DNA from: Sulfolobaceae archaeon
GTDB lineage: Archaea > Thermoproteota > Thermoprotei_A > Sulfolobales > Sulfolobaceae
DNA length: 8,509 nucleotides
Direction: 5' to 3'
NCBI GenBank assembly: GCA_028277025.1
Contig: JAPYVG010000066.1
Span: 1 to 8,509, forward strand
Shown: piece after piece, positions 1-5,811 of the stretch
How positions within the stretch are numbered: the stretch's first letter is position 1
Layout of the letters: each line of letters opens with the position of its first letter
Notes under the pieces: generated by a model
Database searches by the model: none
What the model saw: only the letters and a program-made list of their open reading frames with translations
What the model was told of the DNA's origin: nothing
Position numbers and translations under genes: made by a program

Positions 1-408
1 TACCAAATCCCTCCTCAACCTATTCTTAACCCTAGCAATACTCCTAATAACAAAATCCCACTGGCTTGTTAACTCCCTAGCATCACTTGTTGTAAACCCA
101 CTACCCATACTTACAACTAATTCCGCAAGCTTTTTAGCATCATTCTTATCACTCTTCTTACCCCTAAAACCCTTGAACTTCTTGAGTATAAAGGGATTAA
201 TAATCCTAACATACTCATTGTTCAAGTACTTTTCTAGGTTAACGTGGTAAACTCCAGTACTCTCAATACCCACTTTGCAACCCTTTGGCAAAATCTTCCT
301 TATCTCCTCATAACCCCGCTTATCATTAGTAAACTCGTAGAGTTTACCTTGAAAATACATGATTAATTTATCTTTTGATATATCTACCCCTGCGACTGGG
401 GCCTCCAA
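1..408 (-). CDS. IS110-family DEDD transposase, N-terminal part (runs off the left edge)
   Basis: The minus strand is open from a TTG at 408 to position 1, giving 136 residues without a stop; the C-terminal serine-containing domain would lie outside the window. The IS110 RuvC-like DEDD core is visible: GVDISKDKL (D9), GIESTGVY (E49) and KKSDKNDAKKLAEL (D87, D90). Family knowledge: these recombinases excise and insert the element as a circle, guided by an element-encoded bridge RNA. I prefer the TTG at 408, because an ATG at 360 would drop D9, and an in-frame TGA at 415-417 prevents a longer start. The start overlaps the structured non-coding end of the element (394-550), the arrangement expected for the IS110 rather than the IS1111 subgroup. 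Whether the copy is intact cannot be judged from here. Confidence 0.88.
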   Translation of the reverse strand, partial: MEAPVAGVDISKDKLIMYFQGKLYEFTNDKRGYEEIRKILPKGCKVGIESTGVYHVNLEKYLNNEYVRIINPFILKKFKGFRGKKSDKNDAKKLAELVVSMGSGFTTSDARELTSQWDFVIRSIARVKNRLRRDLV

Positions 409-550
409 TTGTACTCACCCTTATGTTTTATTCGGGCTTTTTGCCCAACTTCCGGTCCGAATTGGAGGCGGCCAAGCTCCCCATCGGGCTTTAAGCCCAA
501 GGAGCGTCACGGCCTACACCCCAGTCAGATCTGTATTACACAGATCTGAC
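394..550 (-). ncRNA. Candidate IS110 bridge RNA / structured left end
   Basis: The region upstream of the IS110 transposase is far more GC-rich than its surroundings and can fold as a multi-hairpin RNA when read on the minus strand. Plus-strand coordinates of complementary arms: 524-533 with 541-550 (10 bp, 7-nt loop); 519-526 with 394-401 (8 bp, enclosing the rest); 511-514 with 470-473; 501-505 with 476-480; 494-498 with 486-490 (3-nt loop); 460-469 with 401-410 (10 bp); 443-446 with 434-437. Some arms overlap, so alternative folds exist. In IS110 elements the 5' non-coding end encodes the bridge RNA, whose two internal loops pair with target and donor DNA. Position and structure fit that; the loop specificities and exact ends are inference. 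A TATA box at 558-567 is correctly placed to start it near 540-550. Confidence 0.6.
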
Positions 551-557
551 TAATATG

Positions 558-567
558 TTTTATATAA
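558..567 (-). promoter_or_regulatory. TATA box for the IS110 left end
   Basis: Read on the minus strand, TTATATAAAA lies about 20-25 nt before the outermost hairpin (541-550/524-533). An archaeal TATA box here would start a transcript near that hairpin and continue into the transposase. It could belong to the element or to the flanking DNA, because the element boundary is not fixed. Confidence 0.45.
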
Positions 568-576
568 GGGAAATAA

Positions 577-630
577 GGGGAATGAGGACGAGGGTTGAAT
601 ACAAATTCATGAAACCTCAATGAAAGTCCG
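577..630 (+). mobile_element. Remnant 3' end of a TnpB-like (IS200/IS605-type) element with omega-RNA tail, copy A
   Basis: This stretch matches 7656-7700. The shared parts are a GGGGA stretch, ACGAGGGTTGAAT, and the tail TGAAAGTCCG at 621-630. Read from 582 it gives MRTRVEYKFMKPQ and stops at TGA 621-623. The other copy reads TRVELETL and stops at the same TGA. The two differ by exactly three codons, so frame and stop are conserved, which argues for a true protein end. A weak hairpin pairs GAGG with CCTC around 591-618. In TnpB elements the omega RNA overlaps the end of tnpB and finishes at the element's right end, with the guide taken from flanking DNA. By that logic the guide would start at 631. 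The family assignment is inference from this architecture; no TnpB catalytic domain is present. Confidence 0.42.
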
Positions 631-639
631 ACCCCCACT

Positions 640-650
640 TTTTTTTAAGT
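640..650 (+). promoter_or_regulatory. T-run: TATA-like element for the methyltransferase and possible terminator of copy A RNA
   Basis: Eight consecutive T followed by AA ends about 30 nt before the ATG at 678, the usual place for a TATA element of a leaderless Sulfolobales transcript. A T-run is also the typical archaeal terminator and would stop a transcript about 10 nt beyond the TGAAAGTCCG end of copy A. Both roles are plausible. Confidence 0.4.
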
Positions 651-677
651 GCAACACGCATAAGATAGATAAAGACC

Positions 678-1427
678 ATGGATTTCAAAACGTTTAAGGC
701 GTATATGTCCGCATATGATAATCCGTTAAATGTCATGTTTAGGACGGCATTAAACAAGTTCCCTTTCAAAGCTAAGTTAAGGAACGGGTTGGAAGTAGAA
801 ATAAAGTCGAAAAGGCACGCCTGGTTTTTTTCGACATTGCATAATCTTGACATCATTTTTGTCAATGATACATTTATACAATTTAGATACAGGGACAGGG
901 TACTAAAATTCTATTTCGATATAAATAATTTCGTGACTTTCGGGGAAATTTTCAGAGACGGTATATATGATGTTGATGTAAAAGGAAGGACAGTAGTTGA
1001 TGTCGGTGCGGGGATAGGAGATTCGTCAATTTATTTTGCGTTGAACGGTGCAAAGAAAGTCTATGCGTTTGACGTCGATGTGTCGTACCTAGAGAAGAAC
1101 ATAAGGGAAAACAATCTAAAAGACATCATTGAGCCGATTCGTTGTGAGTGTGGGCTTTCGAATAATTTAGATAGTATAACGCTGAAATACAATATTCCTA
1201 ATGAGTCTGTACTTAAAGTCGATTGTGAAGGGTGTGAATACGGTTTCTTTAGTACTGCTCCACCACGTTTGATTAGTAGATATCATACAATTATTATAGA
1301 ATATCATAACGGCGTCCAACATCTTGCAGATCTACTTAGAGCATCAGGGTTTAACGTTGCAATTCGGGGAAACAAGAAGACCGGCTTGATATATGCAATG
1401 CAACTAAGAAGTATGATCCGCGAATAG
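678..1427 (+). CDS. FkbM-family SAM-dependent methyltransferase
   Basis: A 249-residue Rossmann-fold methyltransferase. SAM-binding motif I is VVDVGAGIGDSSIYFA (residues 106-121), followed by an acidic strand end VYAFDVD (128-134). The FkbM signature appears as KVDCEGCEY (180-188), where the family usually has K-D-EG-E. IEYH (207-210) matches the late strand of the fold. Members methylate hydroxyl groups of sugars or other small molecules; the substrate here is unknown, and no glycosyltransferase is visible nearby. About 90 residues precede motif I, a normal length for the family, so the gene looks complete. The ATG at 678 follows the T-run at 640-650 with no Shine-Dalgarno, suggesting a leaderless mRNA. 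Its TAG stop lies inside a fragment (1426-1443) of the TnpB-like end, and the same element's 3' end lies just upstream, so the gene is bracketed by mobile-element debris. Confidence 0.85.
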   Translation: MDFKTFKAYMSAYDNPLNVMFRTALNKFPFKAKLRNGLEVEIKSKRHAWFFSTLHNLDIIFVNDTFIQFRYRDRVLKFYFDINNFVTFGEIFRDGIYDVDVKGRTVVDVGAGIGDSSIYFALNGAKKVYAFDVDVSYLEKNIRENNLKDIIEPIRCECGLSNNLDSITLKYNIPNESVLKVDCEGCEYGFFSTAPPRLISRYHTIIIEYHNGVQHLADLLRASGFNVAIRGNKKTGLIYAMQLRSMIRE

Positions 1428-1443
1428 CCGTCGCCAATAGTTT
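1426..1443 (+). repeat. Fragment of the TnpB-like end, 5' part (copy C)
   Basis: AGCCGTCGCCAATAGTTT matches the beginning of the element at 7600-7617 at 16 of 18 positions, in the same orientation. A weaker TAAGC match follows in both. In the frame of the 7600 copy it reads AVANSFR (there AVANSYS). It contains the last bases of the methyltransferase stop codon. Confidence 0.45.
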
Positions 1444-1465
1444 CCGATAAGCCGTAAATTTTATG

Positions 1466-1759
1466 TCATTTGATATCATTTAACATTCCTAATCCTTTTA
1501 ATGCTATTAAGTAAGCAGAGGCTGTATGCCTATCAAAACCCTTCTCCCTCATCACCTTGTCGTGATCCTCAGAATTTGTAGTACCCTTAGGATTAACTAG
1601 ATATCAATTGCTTCCTTAGAACCAATTAATTTACTCCTCATCATCTGGTAGGATAACAATTACAAACACCTCCTTTTCCAACAAGCCCTTAATCTTCTCA
1701 TGAACACCCTTAGGAACGTATATTGCATATTTTGGATCTCCGTACTTATCATGACTCAT
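1466..1759 (-). pseudogene. Broken small conserved hypothetical gene
   Basis: From the ATG at 1759 the minus strand reads MSHDKYGDPKYAIYVPKGVH and continues to ...VFVIVILPDDEE, then stops at TAA (1631-1633). Just beyond, another frame reads LIGSKEAIDI. After a further shift comes LVNPKGTTNSEDHDKVMREK followed by GFDRHTASAYLIALKGLGML, ending at TGA 1466-1468. Together these make one plausible protein of about 95-100 residues cut by two frame changes. The pieces look like a Sulfolobales-type small conserved protein, but I cannot name a family or function. A TATA-like TTATATTTT lies at 1777-1785. The N-terminal 42 residues could still be made. Confidence 0.65.
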
Positions 1760-1776
1760 TGAGGATATCTTTGAGT

Positions 1777-1786
1777 AAAATATAAC
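1777..1786 (-). promoter_or_regulatory. TATA box of the broken small gene
   Basis: GTTATATTTT on the minus strand sits 18-27 nt before the ATG at 1759, consistent with a nearly leaderless transcript. Confidence 0.45.
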
Positions 1787-1814
1787 ATGGACAATATATT
1801 ATTATTACGGAAAT

Positions 1815-1826
1815 ATTTATAAATAT
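1815..1826 (+). promoter_or_regulatory. TATA box of the MFS operon
   Basis: The AT-rich TTTATAAATATT lies 32-43 nt before the ATG at 1858. It would give a transcript start near 1845-1850 and a leader of about 10 nt. It is the strongest TATA match in the window and has no competing gene on this strand. Confidence 0.6.
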
Positions 1827-1857
1827 TTTCATTAACATTAAATTAGAGAGTGCCAAT

Positions 1858-3123
1858 ATGAAAGATATAAAACTACCTCCAAAATTTATAAGAGTAGTAA
1901 TTATTTTAGCAACTATAGGCTTAATAATAGAAGCGTATGATTTCTTCTCAATAGGGATTATCTCTACGGCAATATGGCCATATGTATTCTTTAAGAAAGC
2001 TACAAACTTCGCTATAGCTTTTTCAATCCTTACATATGCAACAATATTAGTAGGCAGACCTGTAGGAGGAGTGGTCTTTGGTCATTTCGGTGATAAGCTA
2101 GGTAGAAAGTTCTCAATGTTCTGGACTCTTTTAATTTCTGGATCCGCGATGCTTTTAATTGCATTAATGCCTCCTATAGGGATAACTGCAGTATTTTTGA
2201 TAGCAATTCTAAGATTTATACAAGGAATGGGTCTAGGAGGAGATTTAGGAAGTTCAATAGTCCTAAGTTATGAATATGCAAATAAAGGAGAAAGGACAGG
2301 GTATTCCACATCCTTTCTACAAGCTTCCGCAATTCTAGGAATAATGTTGGGAGTTTTAGGTATCCTATTATCTGAAAGGTTGGAAAGTAAAATATTCCTC
2401 TTAACTTACGGTTGGAGGATATTGATAGGTGTAGGTGCAATAGCAATAATAATTTCAGCTTACTTAAGGATGAGAATAGTAGAGAGTCTAGACTTCAAAG
2501 AAATATTGAGAAGCGGAAAGGTAGAGAAAAGCCCTATAAAGTCGGCATTCAAAAAATGCGGAAGAGACATACTACTTATTACTTTAGCAATAGCATACTT
2601 CCCTGTAATATTGAACTTCCTACTTTACCCATACTCTATAGAATTCCTAGAAAAGTCTGGTTATAACGAGAGTATTGTAACTTTCACATTCCTCATTGCA
2701 TCAATATTAGCATATGCAATGACAATAACTGGAGGATATCTAGCTGACAAATATGGCTGGAAGAAGGTATTATTGATATCGGCAATAGGTAGCTTAGCTT
2801 CTATACCAGTGTTTTTCACTCATTCATTATTTGCATTATTCCCAGTATACATGATGGCATCAATAGGATGGGGTACAATGGTAATTAGCTCATCCACATT
2901 CCCCGTAAACTTGAGAAATACCAGTATAGGAGCAGTTTTCGGATTTATCGGTTTATTCCCTGCAGTGTTACTTATAGCAGTATTACCTACTTTAATATCG
3001 ATATACGGAGTAATCGGATCCTTGCTACCTGTCTCGATAATCACAAGTGTGATTACAATCATATCGATCATGTCAATATTATCAATAATTAGGTGGGACA
3101 AAGTTGAAGGAACTCCTTCTTAA
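1858..3123 (+). CDS. MFS transporter, metabolite:H+ symporter-like
   Basis: A 421-residue polytopic membrane protein with about 12 hydrophobic segments. The MFS loop 2-3 signature is GHFGDKLGRKF (75-85), preceded by GRPVGG. Its repeat in the second half is GGYLADKYGWKK (292-303). RFIQGMGLGGDLGSS (119-133) resembles the TM4 motif of the metabolite:H+ symporter/sugar porter branch, and D28 lies in TM1. A polar central loop (about 205-235) separates the halves. It probably imports an organic acid, sugar or similar solute by proton symport, which suits an acidophile; the substrate cannot be read from sequence. The gene begins an operon: the next start codon lies 20 nt inside its 3' end. Codon use is AT-rich with many ATA codons, unlike the more GC-rich flanking accessory genes. 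Confidence 0.88.
   Translation: MKDIKLPPKFIRVVIILATIGLIIEAYDFFSIGIISTAIWPYVFFKKATNFAIAFSILTYATILVGRPVGGVVFGHFGDKLGRKFSMFWTLLISGSAMLLIALMPPIGITAVFLIAILRFIQGMGLGGDLGSSIVLSYEYANKGERTGYSTSFLQASAILGIMLGVLGILLSERLESKIFLLTYGWRILIGVGAIAIIISAYLRMRIVESLDFKEILRSGKVEKSPIKSAFKKCGRDILLITLAIAYFPVILNFLLYPYSIEFLEKSGYNESIVTFTFLIASILAYAMTITGGYLADKYGWKKVLLISAIGSLASIPVFFTHSLFALFPVYMMASIGWGTMVISSSTFPVNLRNTSIGAVFGFIGLFPAVLLIAVLPTLISIYGVIGSLLPVSIITSVITIISIMSILSIIRWDKVEGTPS
3092..3097 (+). promoter_or_regulatory. Shine-Dalgarno site supporting a TTG start inside the MFS gene
   Basis: GGTGGG, six bases before TTG 3104, resembles the GGTGA-type ribosome site used for internal cistrons in Sulfolobales. It selects the TTG as the start of the second cistron and implies coupling to the MFS gene. 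Confidence 0.55.
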
Positions 3124-3502
3124 CGTTAAGCATGAAGTGGATGTAGCATTAGAACTATTTTCAGATCCAGATTTCGCATTGCCTAGAATTATCCCAGGGT
3201 ATGAAAGCCACACTGGAAGAGGGTCATTCCAGGTTATCGGCGTCCTAGGCATATATCCATACATAATGGAGGGTAGAATATTCAGAGGCTCTGTAATAAA
3301 ATACGTTTTCACGTTTATTGATGGGTTAAAAGGGTCTGGCTTTATCGAAATTTCTCACCTTGGAAATACTTTAAAATTCTTAGCAGATTACGATGGAGAT
3401 GCAAAGACCTTATTCGAATCTTCTTTTGAGAAGGTAATAAAGAAATTATCAAAGACAATAGATGAGGATATTAGGTTAGAAAGAATAAAGAGGAAGATTT
3501 GA
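3104..3502 (+). CDS. SRPBCC/DUF3211-like protein of the MFS operon
   Basis: A soluble 132-residue protein starting at TTG and overlapping the MFS gene by 20 nt. The N-terminal pattern VKHEVDVALELFSDPDFALP (8-27) is typical of SRPBCC/START-like folds, in which an initial strand is followed by 'D.. ...F.DP'. A series of alternating hydrophobic strands (about 40-95) and a long C-terminal helix (100-130) complete that fold. I associate this layout with archaeal DUF3211 proteins, known mainly from Sulfolobales; that match is from memory and tentative. Such folds bind hydrophobic ligands. Tight coupling to the transporter suggests a shared substrate or pathway, but that is inference. Its stop overlaps the next start (TGATG at 3500-3504). 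Confidence 0.6.
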   Translation: MKELLLNVKHEVDVALELFSDPDFALPRIIPGYESHTGRGSFQVIGVLGIYPYIMEGRIFRGSVIKYVFTFIDGLKGSGFIEISHLGNTLKFLADYDGDAKTLFESSFEKVIKKLSKTIDEDIRLERIKRKI

Positions 3503-3781
3503 TGAAACTAAGAACACATTACGTTTTTTCCCCATAGGCTTGCTTTTTCTTGTTGATTCTCTCATTGTAGATAGTTCTTTTTACTTACTTATATTAACAG
3601 GGATAATATCAATAGTTGCAAATAACGTAATTGACTTCTTAGGACATGAGATAAAAGGAAAGTATATTTCTAGGACTCCTAGAACTCACACATTACCAAG
3701 AAGCATTGGATGGGGTTATTAGTTACACTTCCTATAGCCGTTATACTCTACTACTTCTATCCAGAATCTGAAGAAATTTCT
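3502..3781 (+). pseudogene. DUF1286-like membrane protein, broken by two frameshifts
   Basis: The ATG at 3502 overlaps the preceding stop and reads MKLRTHYVFSP before TAG. The protein then resumes in another frame from about 3537: GLLFLVDSLIVDSSFYLLIL, then NNVIDFLGHEIKGKYISRTP and RTHTLPRSIGWG, stopping at 3722. A third frame from 3710 continues it with LLVTLPIAVILYYFYPE. Joined, the pieces match the start of DUF1286-type archaeal membrane proteins as I remember them (an N-terminal H, then D-LGHE and RTPRTHTLPRS). The first break lies in a T/C homopolymer (GTTTTTTCCCC), the second at GGGGTTATTA. The C-terminal half of the family is not recognisable downstream. Sequencing error is possible at the homopolymer, but two breaks plus a missing C-terminus favour a real pseudogene. 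Confidence 0.7.
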
Positions 3782-3877
3782 CAACATCTACGACACCCTT
3801 ATATTGCAAGTAATAATATCCGACCTTTTCTATTAACGCCTTGTCTCTTTTGTTCACATAGCTATTTCACATTCAAG

Positions 3878-3890
3878 TTTTTTAATTTTT
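3878..3890 (+). terminator. Pyrimidine/T-run, possible operon terminator
   Basis: Two T-runs (TTTTTT then TTTTT, separated by AA) follow the decayed DUF1286 gene. Archaeal termination favours such T-runs without a hairpin. Confidence 0.35.
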
Positions 3891-3892
3891 GA

Positions 3893-4073
3893 TTAGAAGA
3901 CGTAATTCAAGCGCTGTTCGACTACTTTGTTAACCGTGAGAAAATAATGTTTTCAATAGAAGTATCTGGAGAAATGCTAGGTGTTCCTCATGTCGAGTAA
4001 GAGGGAAGTCTCTAACGTAGCTAAGAGATACCTAAAAAACACATTAAGGTACTACTTAAATGGACTTTCCTAA
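3893..4073 (+). other. Two short orphan reading frames in a stretch without a recognised gene
   Basis: From 3893 the plus strand reads LEDVIQALFDYFVNREKIMF then SIEVSGEMLGVPHVE, ending at TAA 3998-4000, with no good start codon. Overlapping its end, an ATG at 3990 opens a 27-codon frame, MSSKREVSNVAKRYLKNTLR then YYLNGLS, ending at 4073. Both look protein-like in composition and may be the end of one lost gene and the beginning of another, for example a decayed transposase. I recognise neither. The rest, 4074-4228, holds nothing I can identify apart from AT-rich sequence near 4190. Confidence 0.3.
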
Positions 4074-4228
4074 CCGTTAACCGACAAGCTCTTTTGAAAC
4101 AGAAGGTTAAAGATTAATGTGCTCACTGCTCGTGTATTAGTCGGACAGGCTAAGATATTTACGTCTTCAACTCAAACATTAATCACAAATAATATATACA
4201 ATATACACAAAAACGGAAGTGATTAAGT

Positions 4229-5065
4229 TCAGAGATTTAATAGAGCGTTTTGTACGTAATCCTTGACCTTGAACTGAAACAAATAAGCGTTTATGAAAGC
4301 AATTCCGTTTATTGTCATTCTAGGGGCCACTGAATTCCCGTGGAGGTGCCCGTAAATGTAGTAGACTATCTTTTTGTTAGAATCAAATATCATATTAGAT
4401 AAGTCTTGCCCATCATAAGCGTTAAAGAACGAACGCTCCTTGATCAAATCCTTAAGTGGCGCGTGGTGTGTGACTATTATTGCCCGCCTCCCCCTCATGT
4501 TCCTTTCTATCTTCTCTTTATTCATCTTAGCAAAACTCCTTGATTCGAGCTTTGTATATATACAGTCGTTATGCCAGCTAGGGCAAGAGCACTGGCCCAT
4601 GGAATTAAGACGGATGCAATTACTCTTTATATACTCCTTACTAAACCCGTAGGGGTTGCAGTTTTCATAATCGAAATCGGTATAGCCTGGGGCAAAAGAA
4701 TAATCGTACCAGCCCACATTACCGACAACGTCGTAATCCCCTAACTCAGTCCTATCTATAGCATCTAATAATTCAACGTTATATTTTTCACTTAGCTTGT
4801 TTATCCTTTCTATCTTACTAATGCTGTCCGTGTCTTTCTCGTGTATCCATAAGTCGTGGTTCCCTAAAACAGTAATTACCCTCATTTTCTGGTTAGCCTT
4901 CCTTAACTTCGTGAAAAGTTTCTCAAGGTCTCCTAGCTTTCCGTCAACACTTAGGTCTCCAGATATTATAAGTGCGTCAGGGTTTACTAGTCTTATCCCC
5001 TCTAATATCGTAGCTAAGTAAGGTGATGGCATATGGACATCTGTAGCTACAAGTACTTTAGTCAT
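4229..5065 (-). CDS. Calcineurin-like metallophosphoesterase
   Basis: A 278-residue cytosolic enzyme with all the metal-binding motifs of the superfamily in order: DVH (D9, H11), GDLSVDG (36-42), GNHD (68-71), THHAP (H200, H201) and GHLHG (239-243). These residues hold two metal ions that hydrolyse phosphomono- or diesters; the substrate is unknown. A central insert (about 118-175) contains NVGWYDYSFAPGYTDFDYEN and five cysteines (136, 150, 159, 161, 168), which may form disulfides or bind a metal. The ATG at 5065 is preceded by a TATA-like sequence at 5091-5100 and no Shine-Dalgarno, so the mRNA is probably leaderless. The gene stands alone; no neighbour suggests a pathway. Confidence 0.88.
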   Translation of the reverse strand: MTKVLVATDVHMPSPYLATILEGIRLVNPDALIISGDLSVDGKLGDLEKLFTKLRKANQKMRVITVLGNHDLWIHEKDTDSISKIERINKLSEKYNVELLDAIDRTELGDYDVVGNVGWYDYSFAPGYTDFDYENCNPYGFSKEYIKSNCIRLNSMGQCSCPSWHNDCIYTKLESRSFAKMNKEKIERNMRGRRAIIVTHHAPLKDLIKERSFFNAYDGQDLSNMIFDSNKKIVYYIYGHLHGNSVAPRMTINGIAFINAYLFQFKVKDYVQNALLNL

Positions 5066-5090
5066 TATTAATAGGAATGTTGTCCGGCTA

Positions 5091-5100
5091 TCAAATAAGT
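5091..5100 (-). promoter_or_regulatory. Weak TATA box of the phosphoesterase gene
   Basis: ACTTATTTGA on the minus strand lies 26-35 nt before the ATG at 5065, the right distance for a leaderless transcript. The match is weak. Confidence 0.35.
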
Positions 5101-5208
5101 GTAGTTCTTAGTGTTTAACGGTAACATGATGTGTAACACAGAGAAGCTACACGTTATTAGCCTGGGGAAATTGGCGTTTTGTCTTAAGGGGCTTAATCCT
5201 TTTTCACG

Positions 5209-5418
5209 TTGATAGAAATCTTTTTGTCCGTTTGTAACGAATTTTTGTTGATAAATGATGATCTCTCACGCCGATGCGGGCAAAAGGGTGGGAGCAGAGA
5301 TGTGAGCCCCGTGCAGTTTGAGTCCCATGACCCACTGGCTAAGTCCCTACACTCGATCATGAATGAAGATAAAATGAGTGAAATGAAAGTGTATGGACAA
5401 ACGGGACGAAATAGGTAA
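5209..5418 (+). other. GC-rich stretch with an open frame; possible transposase tail or structured RNA
   Basis: Within a 628-base region lacking secure genes (5066-5693), the part around 5264-5350 is clearly richer in G+C than the AT-rich DNA around it. It contains possible stems: CTCAC (about 5264) with GTGAG (about 5303), and TGGGA with TCCCA further on. A frame from TTG 5209 reads ...NDDLSRRCGQKGGSRDVSPV then QFESHDPLAKSLHSIMNEDK and ends MSEMKVYGQTGRNR. That reads like the low-complexity C-terminal tail of a TnpB-type transposase, which in such elements overlaps the omega RNA. No catalytic part precedes it, and I cannot confirm the family. A TATA-like GCTTATAAAC at 5498-5507 lies further right; nothing else is evident up to the tRNA. 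Confidence 0.3.
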
Positions 5419-5674
5419 AAACGATGTACAGACACGGGCCTATATGGTTAGCATAAACCTTCGCCCGTATTCACGGCAATTTTCGACGGGTACTAATGCT
5501 TATAAACGCGTTGCAACAATACGGAGTGTAGTTTTGACTGAAATCAACGCCGTTATAAATTCTGCGATTATATCTTGAGTGATGGTCGGTATTATGTTTA
5601 CAAGCTAGAGTATTAAAAAGGTAAGAGAGCGTTACGAGGATCCCTTAACTGACGTAGTTGAGACGTATCTAAAT

Positions 5675-5688
5675 GGGGGGTGTCCCCC
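5675..5688 (-). terminator. G5/C5 hairpin just beyond the tRNA 3' end
   Basis: Five G (5676-5680) and five C (5684-5688) are separated by TGT, forming a very stable short hairpin. It begins 6 nt after the tRNA-Gly discriminator base. It may mark the end of the tRNA precursor or help processing. Archaeal terminators do not need hairpins, so the role is uncertain. Confidence 0.35.
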
Positions 5689-5693
5689 AAAAG

Positions 5694-5769
<76 letters not shown>

Positions 5770-5797
5770 TCTCATTATTGTATGATAAAGTTCAATA

Positions 5798-5807
5798 TTA
5801 AAAATTT
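5798..5807 (-). promoter_or_regulatory. TATA box of the tRNA-Gly gene
   Basis: AAATTTTTAA on the minus strand lies 29-38 nt upstream of the tRNA 5' end. The first CCGG-core repeat (5812-5836) begins 4 bp farther upstream, where BRE or activator sites would be. Confidence 0.55.
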
Positions 5808-5811
5808 ATTG

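Noticed and set aside
359..553. 64-codon plus-strand frame across the IS110 left end
   Set aside because: It lies antisense to the transposase start and structured RNA; the peptide has no family features and its openness follows from GC-rich composition.
5255..5261. ATGATGA resembling the C box of a C/D box sRNA
   Set aside because: No D box (CTGA) at a suitable distance and no convincing internal D'/C' boxes.
5193..5435. 80-codon minus-strand frame opposite the GC-rich island
   Set aside because: Its composition is less protein-like than the plus-strand frame, and there is no promoter or ribosome site upstream.
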